A DNA stretch of 64,000 nucleotides from Candidatus Epulonipiscium sp. (GCA_012841565.1 DUUM01000251.1:1-64000); one strand, 5' to 3'; shown: positions 35,448-44,931, counted from the first letter of the stretch. Translations and numbers: made by a program. The notes: generated from the letters alone by a model not told the origin.

Positions 35448-37304
35448 ATGAGCAAATATGAGGGTTTAAATGAAGCAAGTAAAGCTATATCGGCAAGAAC
35501 CACTTCAAGAACAGCACCGGACATAATCACTGACCCTGAATATATGTTTCCAGCTTTCTCAAATGGAGAGGTGCTTTTGAATAAAAAGCAGGCCCGCCTC
35601 CCCGCCATGGGATGGAACAGCTGGAATGCTTTTGGTAGTAAGAACAACGAAGAGCTTACGAAGGCAATGGCTGACGCATTTATAGATTTAGATCTGGCTA
35701 ACTTGGGATACAAGTATATTGTGCTCGATGACGGATGTTATAAGTCCGAGCGAGTAGATGGATTACTTTCAAATGAAACGATTAAATTTAAAAGTGGATT
35801 TAAGGCTCTATCAGATTATATACATGATAAAGGGCTTAAATTTGGTATGTATAATGACATAGGTACAAATCTTTGCGCCGGCTCCGCTGTAGGTACTTGT
35901 GGATTTGAGGATGTGGATGCAAAATCTTATATTGACTGGGGCGTTGACTTTTTAAAGGTTGATAATTGCTACTATCTTTGGGATAATGCAACATTTTCAG
36001 ATGAAAAAAATGCAAAATATACCTATGCTCCGAATATCAGAAGCATTAGAGTCTCTGGGGAAGGATTGAATATCACTTTAAATGCCGTTAAAGAGGGTGT
36101 TCTTTTAGGCCAGGGGGCAACAATTAATAGAAACGACTTTGTGTCAAATATCGGTACTTTCGACGGAACACATGGGGGTGTAACGCCTGTTGGTGACCGT
36201 TGGTGTGAAATTGGATTCACCTTGAATGCTTCTGTTGCAGGAGAATATTCTATAATTGTTAATTATGCAAGCGGTGAAGAAGTTGGAGTCGGACGTTGGC
36301 TTCAGCTTGCGGTAGGAAACGTAGATAATGAAACCAGGTATTTTGATGATTTACTCCCCCTTACCGAAAGTACGACCACCTTTATAGATTCAGAAGAAAT
36401 AAGAGTGTCTTTGAATGCGGGAGATAATGTCATACGCCTTATGAATCACAGAAGACAAGAAAACACTCTTAATTCATATGCAGCACTACTTGACGGCTTG
36501 AACAAGGCGAAACCTGACCATGATGTGCTACTCTCAATCTGTGAATGGGGTAAAACGCAGCCTCACAACTGGGGATATAAGGTTGGGGACTCGTGGCGTA
36601 TTTTAAATGATATTACGTTCAGTGTCGGTTCTGATGAAAATCCTGGAACGGCTTTATGGAGCGCAAACTATACGGATAGCATAACCTCGCAATACAATAA
36701 GGCGGTTATTATGGACGAGTTTGCCGGGCTTGACAAAGGATGGAACGATCCTGATATGTTGGTAATCGGTATGGATGGAATTACAAATACAATGAGTCAA
36801 ACCCATATGACTATGTGGTGTATGATGAATTCCCCACTTATGCTCGGACTGGATTTAAGACGTGTTACAAAAGGTGATGAGCTTTGGCAGATGATAGCAA
36901 ACAAAAATTTGATAGCATTGAATCAGGATGCACTCGGTATTCAGGCAAAGAGAATTTATTGTTCTGTAGATAATGCTAATCCCGATACGGCATATGTGGC
37001 TAATAATAAGCGCCTTGATATTCTTGCAAAACCACTTTCAAATGGAGATATTGCATTGTCCTTTATCAATCTAAGTGATTCAAAAGATACTAAGGAACAT
37101 TCGATTGATGTAAGCCGTATTATCAATTATATTGGTCATAAAATGGTTGATGCTGAAAAATTTAAAAATGCATCGTACTTTAATATAAAGAATTTATGGT
37201 CAGAAGAGATTACAAAGAACACGACAGGGATTTTCTCTGTTACAGACCTTGATGCCTATGACAATCTAGTAATACGAGTTACTCCTGTTAAAAAAATTGT
37301 GTAA
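35448..37304 (+). CDS. GH27 alpha-galactosidase with inserted beta-sandwich domain
   Basis: A 618-residue enzyme that removes terminal alpha-galactose (or beta-L-arabinopyranose) units. The catalytic barrel begins LPAMGWNSWNAFG (near residue 50). D172 in FLKVDNCY is the nucleophile and D434 in GWNDPDML the acid/base. Between them, about residues 190-340 form an extra domain (EIGFTLNASVAGEYSIIVNY ... GDNVIRLMN) that looks like a CBM6/35-type carbohydrate-binding module set inside the barrel. A C-terminal beta domain ends at residue ~618. No signal peptide is seen, which is odd for a plant-polymer enzyme. The first codons match those of the GH5 gene. GGAGG precedes the ATG, and the stop lies beside an A7 run that separates it from the next frame. 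Confidence 0.9.
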   Translation: MSKYEGLNEASKAISARTTSRTAPDIITDPEYMFPAFSNGEVLLNKKQARLPAMGWNSWNAFGSKNNEELTKAMADAFIDLDLANLGYKYIVLDDGCYKSERVDGLLSNETIKFKSGFKALSDYIHDKGLKFGMYNDIGTNLCAGSAVGTCGFEDVDAKSYIDWGVDFLKVDNCYYLWDNATFSDEKNAKYTYAPNIRSIRVSGEGLNITLNAVKEGVLLGQGATINRNDFVSNIGTFDGTHGGVTPVGDRWCEIGFTLNASVAGEYSIIVNYASGEEVGVGRWLQLAVGNVDNETRYFDDLLPLTESTTTFIDSEEIRVSLNAGDNVIRLMNHRRQENTLNSYAALLDGLNKAKPDHDVLLSICEWGKTQPHNWGYKVGDSWRILNDITFSVGSDENPGTALWSANYTDSITSQYNKAVIMDEFAGLDKGWNDPDMLVIGMDGITNTMSQTHMTMWCMMNSPLMLGLDLRRVTKGDELWQMIANKNLIALNQDALGIQAKRIYCSVDNANPDTAYVANNKRLDILAKPLSNGDIALSFINLSDSKDTKEHSIDVSRIINYIGHKMVDAEKFKNASYFNIKNLWSEEITKNTTGIFSVTDLDAYDNLVIRVTPVKKIV

Positions 37305-38136
37305 CTATTATAGTTGCACAAAAGACAATATTTTATATCTAACAAAACGGGGTATTATTAAAAGGATAAATGATGGTTTATATCATCCAGAGGATAAGGT
37401 TACGACGCAGCAGTTTGTAACAATGATTATAAGAAGTAGTAAGGGAGAAATAGAAGCAACGCGTGACGGTTGGTCGTCGGGATATATAGATTATGCTTTG
37501 TATAATGGTATCATAGAGGACTATGATTTGACCAATATAAGTAATCCTATTGAACGTCGATCCGCTGCAAGAATAGTTCATGAAGCCCTTCTGACGGAAT
37601 TCTCAGAGATAGATGAGGATAAATGGTCAGGGGCAGACAAACTAATAGACCTACACAGCTGCCATACTTGCGTTATGCATATAGCGCAGGTATATGTGAA
37701 AGGTATCATGTTGGCCCGTGAAAACAACATATTTGACATCAAGGGTAACATAACTCTTTCGGAAGCTGCGGGGATTGTTGTAAGAATGCTTGCTAGAGAG
37801 CAACGTATTCCTCAGACTGAGGACAGAAAGATTCAAAGTAAACTGATTCACTACAATGAAGCTTGGGAAATGATGTTAAATGATAGTAGCGCAATGCTTA
37901 TCGATGTACGGACCCATGAGGAATACAAGCAAGGGCATATTAATGGGAGTATTTGCATACCACTACGTGACATACTAAATAATCCGTTTTCGGTATGTCT
38001 TAGAAAAAATACGCCCATAATACTTTACTGTCAAAAGGGGTATAAAAGTTCTTTAGGGGCGCAAGTACTTATAGATGCAGGCTACACTAAAATCTATACA
38101 ATTCCGGGTATAGAGGAGTATCAATATATCAACTAG
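37297..38136 (+). CDS. SLH-domain and rhodanese-domain protein, probably 5'-incomplete
   Basis: A 279-codon frame. Residues ~10-175 hold two or three S-layer homology motifs (LTKRGIIKRINDGLYHPEDK VTTQQFVTMI; YIDYALYNGIIEDY; NNIFDIKGNITLSEAAGIVV). Residues ~185-275 form a rhodanese domain (AMLIDVRTHEEYKQGHINGS, active-site C in YCQKGYKSS). The only start is a TTG with no ribosome site, inside the 3' end of the alpha-galactosidase gene. That gene is in the -1 position relative to this frame across seven A residues. Removing one A would fuse the two into an alpha-galactosidase-SLH-rhodanese protein. Either this is a frameshifted C-terminal half or it depends on slippage. Confidence 0.7.
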   Translation: MCNYYSCTKDNILYLTKRGIIKRINDGLYHPEDKVTTQQFVTMIIRSSKGEIEATRDGWSSGYIDYALYNGIIEDYDLTNISNPIERRSAARIVHEALLTEFSEIDEDKWSGADKLIDLHSCHTCVMHIAQVYVKGIMLARENNIFDIKGNITLSEAAGIVVRMLAREQRIPQTEDRKIQSKLIHYNEAWEMMLNDSSAMLIDVRTHEEYKQGHINGSICIPLRDILNNPFSVCLRKNTPIILYCQKGYKSSLGAQVLIDAGYTKIYTIPGIEEYQYIN

Positions 38137-38146
38137 TGGTATACCA

Positions 38147-38207
38147 GCACTGTGCAGTCACTTTGAAGTTTAACTATAAACTTCAAAGTGACTGCACAGT
38201 GCTTTTT
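38147..38207 (+). repeat. Hairpin repeat, copy D
   Basis: A perfect 26-bp stem (38147-38172 with 38177-38202) with an ACTA loop and TTTTTAT after it. The apex is identical to copies B and C. The outer stem GCACTGTGCAGTCA/TGACTGCACAGTGC is unique to this copy. It terminates the SLH-rhodanese frame and ends four bases before the MarR promoter. Confidence 0.9.
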
Positions 38208-38210
38208 ATA

Positions 38211-38266
38211 TTGACATTTATTTTTTTTGTGTTAATATACTTACTAAAGGTAATTACATTAGGTAA
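38211..38266 (+). promoter_or_regulatory. MarR promoter with tandem operators
   Basis: TTGACA (38211-38216), 17 bp, AATATA (38234-38239). Immediately after are two adjoining copies of a 13-bp imperfect palindrome, TTACTAAAGGTAA (38241-38253) and TTACATTAGGTAA (38254-38266). They overlap the expected start of transcription, as autoregulated MarR operators do. Confidence 0.65.
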
Positions 38267-38287
38267 TCTATTTGGAAGGAGATCAAA

Positions 38288-38728
38288 ATGACAAATAAGT
38301 TGTCAGAAGACTATATTGGTGCATGTCTGAGTGCAAAACAAACCTTACAATTTTTGCCTGAGCCACCATCTGAATTACAAAGAAGACATGTCTATATTAT
38401 AAAAGTTTGTTATGATTTATCACAGCGGGTAGAAGAAGTACGGGTTAGTGATGTTGCGGAAGCAATTAATGTTACGCTGCCGAGTATCACAAGAAATATT
38501 ACAACTTTAGAAAAAAAAGGTTATTTAATAAAAGAAAAAAATAGTAAGGACAAACGTGCTGTAAATATTAAGTTGAGTGATAAGGGCTTAGGGTTATATC
38601 AAACACTCATCTATGATTTTCACAAAAAAAACAGTGAATTATTCAAAGACATACCAGAGGAGGATATTCATATTACAATAAAAACAATCCATAAAATCTA
38701 TGGTTTAATGGAAAAGGAATACATGTAA
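38288..38728 (+). CDS. MarR-family repressor of the ABC exporter operon
   Basis: A 146-residue winged-helix protein. The reading and recognition helices lie in VSDVAEAINVTLPSITRNITTLEKKGYLIKEKNSKDKRAVNIKLSD (residues ~55-100), with dimerisation helices at both ends. GGAAGGAG precedes the ATG. It is followed after 23 bases by two half-transporter genes, the common arrangement in which a MarR protein represses a multidrug exporter and is released by the drug. Confidence 0.9.
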   Translation: MTNKLSEDYIGACLSAKQTLQFLPEPPSELQRRHVYIIKVCYDLSQRVEEVRVSDVAEAINVTLPSITRNITTLEKKGYLIKEKNSKDKRAVNIKLSDKGLGLYQTLIYDFHKKNSELFKDIPEEDIHITIKTIHKIYGLMEKEYM

Positions 38729-38751
38729 AGTGAAAGAGGGGAACAGAATTT

Positions 38752-40488
38752 ATGTATAAAACATTAGCAAAATCAATTCGGCAGTATAAGAAGCCGAGTT
38801 TTTTAACGATGATTTTTATGGCCTTAGAAGTTTCTATGGAGATTTTTATCCCTTTTCTAATGGCAAAAGTATTAGATAAAGGATTACTAAATGGCGATAT
38901 CCAGTATGTTTTAAAGATAGGGGCATTGATGTTTGTGATTGCCTGTTTATCAATGTTATTTGGTGTATTAGCAGGAAAATATTCATCGGATGCTGCCGTT
39001 GGGTTTTCAACAAATATCCGGCAAGATATTTATGAGAATATCCAGACGTTTGCCTTTGATAATATTGATCGGTACTCATCATCAAGTTTAATTACAAGAT
39101 TAACAACAGATATTTCAAATATTCAAATGGCTTTTCAAATGGTTTTAAAAACAATTATACGAGCACCATTTATGATTGTTTTTGCATTTATAATGGCTAG
39201 CTATACAAATTTAAAATTATCTTTGATCATGTTACTCGTTATTCCTGTTATAGGCGTGGTATTAGTAGGATTAATTTATAAGGTCCACCCTTACTTTATC
39301 GAAGTGTTTAAAAAATATGACCGTTTAAACCGTACTGTGCAAGAAGATATTAATGGGGTTCGTGTGGTGAAATCTTTTGTTCGAGAAGATAAGGAAATTG
39401 AAAGATTTAAAGAATCTTCCGATGACATTAAACAAATTTTTATGAAAGCTGAGAAAATTATTGCACTGAACAGCCCAATCATGCAAATAGGTATTTATTC
39501 TACTTTATTACTTATTTATTGGTTCGGCGCAAAACATATCGTTGGTGGCAGTATGACGACTGGCGAACTAACAAGTTTTATTACTTATATCATGCAAATT
39601 TTAAATAGTTTAATGATGATTGCAATGATTTTTGTAATGATTGTTATTTCAGAAGCTTCGGTTGAACGGGTTGCAGAAGTTCTAAAGGAAAAAACAACTC
39701 TCACCAATCCAGAAAGCGCCATAACAGTGATTGAGAATGGAGACATTGAGTTTAAGAATGTTTGTTTCCATTATAATACATCTTCAGAAGAACCAGACTT
39801 AAGTGATATTAACTTGAAAATAAAGTCTGGGGAAACGATTGGTATTATTGGCGGAACAGGGAGTGGAAAGAGCTCACTTATTCAGTTAATCCCAAGGCTG
39901 TATGATGCAACCAAGGGAGAGGTTTTTGTTTCAGGGCGTAATGTAAAAGAATATGATTTAGTTACCCTGCGAGATCAAATCGCAATGGTCTTACAGAAAA
40001 ACACACTATTTTCTGGAACGATTAGTGAAAACTTACGTTGGGGGGACAAAGATGCTTCCCAAGAAGAAATACAACATATTGCCCATTTGGCCCAAGCCAA
40101 TGATTTTGTTCAATTATTCCCAGATGGCTACGAAACAGTATTAGATCAAGGTGGAACCAATGTATCAGGTGGCCAAAAACAACGATTGACCATTGCAAGG
40201 GCATTACTTAAAAAGCCCAAAATTCTTATTTTGGATGATTCGACTAGTGCGGTGGATACAAAGACGGATGCCTATATTAGACGTTCATTTGCCAAGGAAA
40301 TTCCAAATACAACAAAAATTATTGTGGCACAAAGAATTTCTTCCATTCAAGATGCTGACAGAATTGTTGTATTGAATGAGGGGAAAATTGATGGCATTGG
40401 TACTCACAAAGAATTACTAGAAAACAATCATATCTATAGAGAAGTTTATGAGTCTCAAGTTAAAGGAGGGACTATGAATGAAAAATAA
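38752..40488 (+). CDS. ABC exporter half-transporter, subunit 1
   Basis: A 578-residue type I ABC exporter. It has a six-helix transmembrane domain (residues ~15-310) and a nucleotide-binding domain with Walker A (GGTGSGKSS), signature VSGGQKQRLTIARALL and Walker B (ILILDDSTSAVD). The residue after Walker B is D instead of the catalytic E, so this subunit carries the degenerate ATP site of a heterodimeric exporter. It overlaps the partner gene by 11 bases. Probably drug or lipid export. Confidence 0.92.
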   Translation: MYKTLAKSIRQYKKPSFLTMIFMALEVSMEIFIPFLMAKVLDKGLLNGDIQYVLKIGALMFVIACLSMLFGVLAGKYSSDAAVGFSTNIRQDIYENIQTFAFDNIDRYSSSSLITRLTTDISNIQMAFQMVLKTIIRAPFMIVFAFIMASYTNLKLSLIMLLVIPVIGVVLVGLIYKVHPYFIEVFKKYDRLNRTVQEDINGVRVVKSFVREDKEIERFKESSDDIKQIFMKAEKIIALNSPIMQIGIYSTLLLIYWFGAKHIVGGSMTTGELTSFITYIMQILNSLMMIAMIFVMIVISEASVERVAEVLKEKTTLTNPESAITVIENGDIEFKNVCFHYNTSSEEPDLSDINLKIKSGETIGIIGGTGSGKSSLIQLIPRLYDATKGEVFVSGRNVKEYDLVTLRDQIAMVLQKNTLFSGTISENLRWGDKDASQEEIQHIAHLAQANDFVQLFPDGYETVLDQGGTNVSGGQKQRLTIARALLKKPKILILDDSTSAVDTKTDAYIRRSFAKEIPNTTKIIVAQRISSIQDADRIVVLNEGKIDGIGTHKELLENNHIYREVYESQVKGGTMNEK

Positions 40489-42382
40489 ATCAATTAATAC
40501 ACCGATTAATACAACAACAGAAAGTCCCTTGAAAATTTTAAAACGAATTCTGTCCTATGCAACGAAAGAATATAAAGGACGACTTATTATTGTAGTGATT
40601 AGTATTTTAATCAGTGCGGGAATGAATGCCATAGGTATTAGTTTTACAAAGGTACTCATTGATGATTATATAGCACCATTAGTATTGCAAAAAAATCCTG
40701 ATTTCTCTAACTTGGCCCGTATCATTGGTTTCATGGCCATTTTGTATTTAACAGGTGCAATATTTAGCTATATTTATAATCGTACCATGGTCACTGTTGC
40801 TCAAGGAATATTAAAAGACATTAGGGATGAAATGTTCTCCCATATGTCAAAATTACCGATTCGCTATTTTGATAGTAATGCAACAGGTGATATAATGAGT
40901 CATTATACTAGTGACGTTGATACATTAAGGCAGATGATTAGCCAGTCTCTTCCACAAATGTTTTCATCGGTTATTACGGTGATGTCAATTATATTGGCCA
41001 TGTTTATTATTAACATTCCAATGACCTTATTCGTTTTGTTAATGGTAGGAGTAATGATTTTTGTGATTCGCTTCTTAGGTAGCCGGAGTGGCCGTTATTT
41101 CTTTATACAACAATCTGCACTAGGAGCCTTAAATGGATATGTTGAGGAGATGATTGAAGGTCAGAAGGTTGTCAAAGTCTTTAATCATGAAGAAGAGACC
41201 ATTACTGATTTTGGTGAACTAAATGAACACTTAAGAGAAAATGCAACAAAAGCCAATACTTATGCAAATATCTTGATGCCAATTATGGGGAATATCGGTA
41301 ATATCACCTACCTATTAACGGCTGTAGTTGGAACCCTTTTTTCAATTACGGGTCTAACAGCACTGACAATTGGTGGGATTGCTTCATTTGTTCAATTTAC
41401 AAAAAGTATTACCATGCCAATTTCTCAAATTTCACAACAGTTTAATACAATTATCTTATCTTTAGCTGGAGCACAACGTATTTTTAAGCTGTTGGATGAA
41501 AAACCTGAAGAAGATTCTGGAACCATTGAACTGGTCAATATTAAAGAAAATACGGATGGTAAGATAGAAGAAGTGAGCCAAAGAACAGGCTATTGGGCAT
41601 GGAAAAAGACTTCAACAAAGGGTGTGTCTTATACACAATTGGCTGGTGATGTTCGTTTTAAAGATGTTACCTTTGGTTATAATGAGAATAAAACAGTTCT
41701 GTATAATATTAGTCTTTTCGCAAAACCAGGCCAAAAAATTGCTTTTGTAGGGGCAACAGGTGCAGGGAAGACAACCATTACGAATCTTATTAATCGCTTT
41801 TATGATATTCAAGACGGAACGATTACCTATGATGGGATTGATATTAAGGATATTAAGAAGGATGATTTAAGAAAGTCATTAGGCGTCGTCTTGCAAGAGA
41901 CACACTTGTTTTCCGGAACCATTAAGGATAACATTCGCTACGGGAAATTAGATGCTACTGACCAAGAGATTAAAGCAGCGGCCAAGTTAGCTAATGCGGA
42001 CTTCTTTATTCGTCAATTACCACAAGGCTATGATACAGAATTAACAGGAGATGGTGGCTCCCTCTCTCAAGGGCAACGCCAGTTATTAGCCATTGCTAGG
42101 GCAGCCATTGCTAATCCTCCAGTTTTGATTTTGGATGAAGCAACATCAAGTATTGATACAAGAACTGAAGCCATTGTTCAAAGAGGGATGGATGCTTTAA
42201 TGAAAGGCCGTACGGTATTTGTAATTGCTCATCGTCTTTCTACCATTCAAAATTCCGATGCTATTATGGTAATGGATGAAGGGCGGGTTATCGAACGAGG
42301 AGATCACAAGGATTTAATATCACAAAAAGGTGAGTATTATCAATTGTATACAGGCGCATTTGAAATGAGTGACACTAAATAA
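40478..42382 (+). CDS. ABC exporter half-transporter, subunit 2
   Basis: A 634-residue partner of the preceding subunit. It has a six-helix domain (residues ~35-335) and a nucleotide-binding domain with Walker A (GATGAGKTT), signature LSQGQRQLLAIARAAI and Walker B (VLILDEATSSID) with the catalytic E. The pair thus has one canonical and one degenerate ATP site, as in TM287/288 and BmrCD. About 50 extra residues before the nucleotide domain (LVNIKENTDGKIEEVSQRTGYWAWKK) are a family-typical insertion. Confidence 0.92.
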   Translation: MKNKSINTPINTTTESPLKILKRILSYATKEYKGRLIIVVISILISAGMNAIGISFTKVLIDDYIAPLVLQKNPDFSNLARIIGFMAILYLTGAIFSYIYNRTMVTVAQGILKDIRDEMFSHMSKLPIRYFDSNATGDIMSHYTSDVDTLRQMISQSLPQMFSSVITVMSIILAMFIINIPMTLFVLLMVGVMIFVIRFLGSRSGRYFFIQQSALGALNGYVEEMIEGQKVVKVFNHEEETITDFGELNEHLRENATKANTYANILMPIMGNIGNITYLLTAVVGTLFSITGLTALTIGGIASFVQFTKSITMPISQISQQFNTIILSLAGAQRIFKLLDEKPEEDSGTIELVNIKENTDGKIEEVSQRTGYWAWKKTSTKGVSYTQLAGDVRFKDVTFGYNENKTVLYNISLFAKPGQKIAFVGATGAGKTTITNLINRFYDIQDGTITYDGIDIKDIKKDDLRKSLGVVLQETHLFSGTIKDNIRYGKLDATDQEIKAAAKLANADFFIRQLPQGYDTELTGDGGSLSQGQRQLLAIARAAIANPPVLILDEATSSIDTRTEAIVQRGMDALMKGRTVFVIAHRLSTIQNSDAIMVMDEGRVIERGDHKDLISQKGEYYQLYTGAFEMSDTK

Positions 42383-42451
42383 TAGAACTTATTGGAAAAG
42401 ATTAAAATTATAATAGAGCCCAAAAGGCTCTAAGGAAAGTAGAGGGCTAAG

Positions 42452-42895
42452 ATGAATATAGAATTTACTAAAGAAGAATTCAAAGCATTATTTGATTTAG
42501 TATATGCAGGTAATATGGTTGTAAATGGAATGAGAAACAATGATGAGAGAGTCAAAGAATACTGTGAAATAGAACAAAAGATATTTTCTCTTGCTGAAGA
42601 ATTTGAATTGAAGGGTGCTGTCTTATATGATGAAAGTGTTAAGGAATATGTGCCTACTAGAACATATGAAGAAAGTGAAGTTAACGAGTATATGGATTAT
42701 TATGATGAGGCTGTTTTTTGGGAAGAGTTAACACTCAGGCTTGCTAGAAGGGATGCTTTAAATATACTCGGGGATCAAGAACCAGATATGAGTAAGGCAA
42801 AGCTAGCTAAGCTTCAACTAGATATTGAAGATGAATATGAAAGAATATTCTTGGAAGGCGGAATTTCAGATTTAAAACTCATTGAAAAAATATAA
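42452..42895 (+). CDS. Acidic hypothetical protein
   Basis: A 147-residue, strongly acidic, helical protein of no family I recognise (start MNIEFTKEEFKALFDLVYAG). It has no membrane segment or signal. The ATG is preceded by a weak AGAGGG. A small hairpin (AGAGCC/GGCTCT, 42415-42431) lies between it and the exporter operon, and a clear terminator follows at 42954. It looks like a single-gene unit with normal codon use. Confidence 0.65.
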   Translation: MNIEFTKEEFKALFDLVYAGNMVVNGMRNNDERVKEYCEIEQKIFSLAEEFELKGAVLYDESVKEYVPTRTYEESEVNEYMDYYDEAVFWEELTLRLARRDALNILGDQEPDMSKAKLAKLQLDIEDEYERIFLEGGISDLKLIEKI

Positions 42896-42953
42896 ATTCT
42901 AAAAGGTTAGAGATAAAGAGACTTATTCAAGGAATGAACATAGGTTTTCAGGG

Positions 42954-42985
42954 CATCAAGGTGTAAAAACCTTGATGTTTTTATT
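42954..42985 (+). terminator. Rho-independent terminator
   Basis: CATCAAGG (42954-42961) pairs with CCTTGATG (42970-42977), followed by TTTTTATTTT. Confidence 0.88.
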
Positions 42986-43150
42986 TTATATATGACTAGC
43001 ATTAAGAACTGATTAGAAAGTAAGGATTTAAAGGAGATTCTCTTGCTAAAGTGGAAATATTAAGATAAAATTGTATTGACACTTAAAGTCGTTTTTTAAC
43101 AGGTATTGTCGAATATAAAAACAAATAAGAATACCAATGGAGGAATAATA

Positions 43151-44892
43151 ATGAAAAGTATTAAATTAAGACTGGTTGCATAGTTTACCCTTTTAATTTT
43201 CATAACGGCTACAAGTATAGGGATATTATCCATGAGCTCAGCCAGTAAGGCAGTCAAGACTGAAGCGGAGAGTGCCTTAAAGCAATTAGCTTTTGAAGGA
43301 GCCAGATACAGTGTTTATAGATATGGCCATTGGTAATTTAGATGGAACTACCAATACAATGGGAGGGGCAGAAATCCAGCTAGGGGATAGAGCGTATGTT
43401 AAAAATGCCTTAGCAGAATTGCCAGGTACAATAGACTTAGCATTTAACCGGGCCACCAATGAGCTTAGTCTACTGAATGCTGTCCCCATTAAAAAATCAG
43501 GCAAAGTAGTTGGCTTTTTAACAGGTCGTAGTGATGGTACCGCCTTGAGTGAAATTATCGATGATACAGGATCAGGTGAAAGTGGCTGTGGGTATATTAT
43601 CAACGGTGAAGGAACAGTTATAGCGCACCCAGATAGAGACTTGGTATTAAGTGAATTTAATGCTATTGAAGCAGTAAAAGAGGATAAGAGCCTAAAATCT
43701 GTAGCTGGTTTAATAGAAACAATATTAGTAGGAAAATCAGGAATTAGTAATTATTCCTATGATGGTAATGATTTATATGCTGGTTATAGTCCTATTGAAG
43801 GAACAGATTGGACATTAGTTATTGTAGCTAAAGAGGATGAAGTATTAGGAGCAATCTCTCATATGCGAAATAGTATAATTATCTTAATCATCTTTGCTGG
43901 CAAGAAAAGATGAAATAGGAGGACTCAGTAGAGCATTACAAAATGTGATTAATAATCTTAGGAATATGGTAAGTGAGATTAGGAATGATGCAGAACACTT
44001 AACAGCCACATCACAAGAAATGACAGCTGTTGCGGGGCAATCAGCTATTGCAGCAGAGGAGGTTTCAAAAACGGCTGAGGAAATTGCAAATGGTGCCACA
44101 GAGCAAGCAAGAAATACAGCAGCAGGTTCTGATAAGGCTATGATCCTTGGGGAACAAATTGAGAAAAATTCAGATTACATGGGCCATTTAAATGTAGCTT
44201 CAGGACAAGTGGTTCGGGTGATTAAAGAAGGTTTAGCTGATATAGAAAAACTCATAGCCATAACGGAAGAAGCTAACCAAGCATCAAAAGAGATTCATGA
44301 TGCTATCTTAAAAACAAATAATAGTTCTGTTAAAATTGCAGAAGCAAGTAACCTAATTGCATCTATTTCAGGACAAACCAATTTACTGGCTTTAAATGCA
44401 GCTATAGAAGCAGCAAGAGCAGGAGATGCTGGCAGAGGATTTGCAGTTGTTGCAGATGAAATAAGAAGGCTTGCGGAGCAGTCTTCAAACTCCACACTAG
44501 TGATTGATGCAATAGTAAGTGATTTACAATTAAATTCCAACGATGCAGTCCTTAAAGTTGAAAGAATATCGGATATTGCTAAAGAACAAACAGGTGGCGT
44601 TACTAATAACAAGGAAAAATATATGCTTATAGAAACCGCAATGCAGGGTGTTAGTAGTGCAACTGAAAAACTTGACCTTTCAGGAATTGAAATGGAAAAG
44701 ATGAAAGACGAAATACTAAATACATTAGAAAACTTATCTGCTATAGCCCAAGAGAACTCTGCGGCTACACAAGAAGTAACAGCATCTATGGAGGAGCAAG
44801 CCGCTTCTATAGAAGAAATTTCAGAATCTAGTGAAGGATTGGCTACTTTTGCAGAAGAATTACAAACTCTTATTATGAAATTCAAGATGTAG
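43151..44892 (+). pseudogene. Methyl-accepting chemotaxis protein, broken
   Basis: Starts MKSIKLRLVA then an in-frame TAG at 43181-43183, and continues FTLLIFITATSIGIL, the first membrane helix. After a deletion and frameshift, 43293-43913 encodes part of a dCache sensor (TVFIDMAIGNLDGTTNTMGG ... GTDWTLVIVAKEDEVLGAIS). The second membrane helix and HAMP are mostly lost ([12 protein letters not shown] stop). 43894-44892 encodes an intact signalling domain with the hairpin tip [20 protein letters not shown]. At least one nonsense codon and two deletions show the gene is dead. Confidence 0.88.
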
Positions 44893-44905
44893 TATCATTA
44901 AAAAA

Positions 44906-44931
44906 GGATGGGCATGTGCCATCTTTTTTTT
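44906..44931 (+). terminator. Rho-independent terminator
   Basis: GATGG pairs with CCATC around GCATGTG, flanked by an A run and TTTTTTTT. It ends the chemoreceptor pseudogene. Confidence 0.7.

Noticed and set aside
37290..37296. Classical -1 ribosomal frameshift at the A7 run
   Set aside because: Entering the SLH frame needs a +1 shift or loss of one A, not -1, and no stimulatory hairpin is visible just downstream; polymerase slippage or a plain indel fits better.
7283..38207. Hairpin repeats as a CRISPR array
   Set aside because: Copies are many kilobases apart, are palindromic with variable stems, and have no regular spacers or cas genes nearby.
44295..44885. 196-codon minus-strand frame inside the chemoreceptor pseudogene
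   Set aside because: It is the serine-rich antisense image of the coiled-coil signalling domain.
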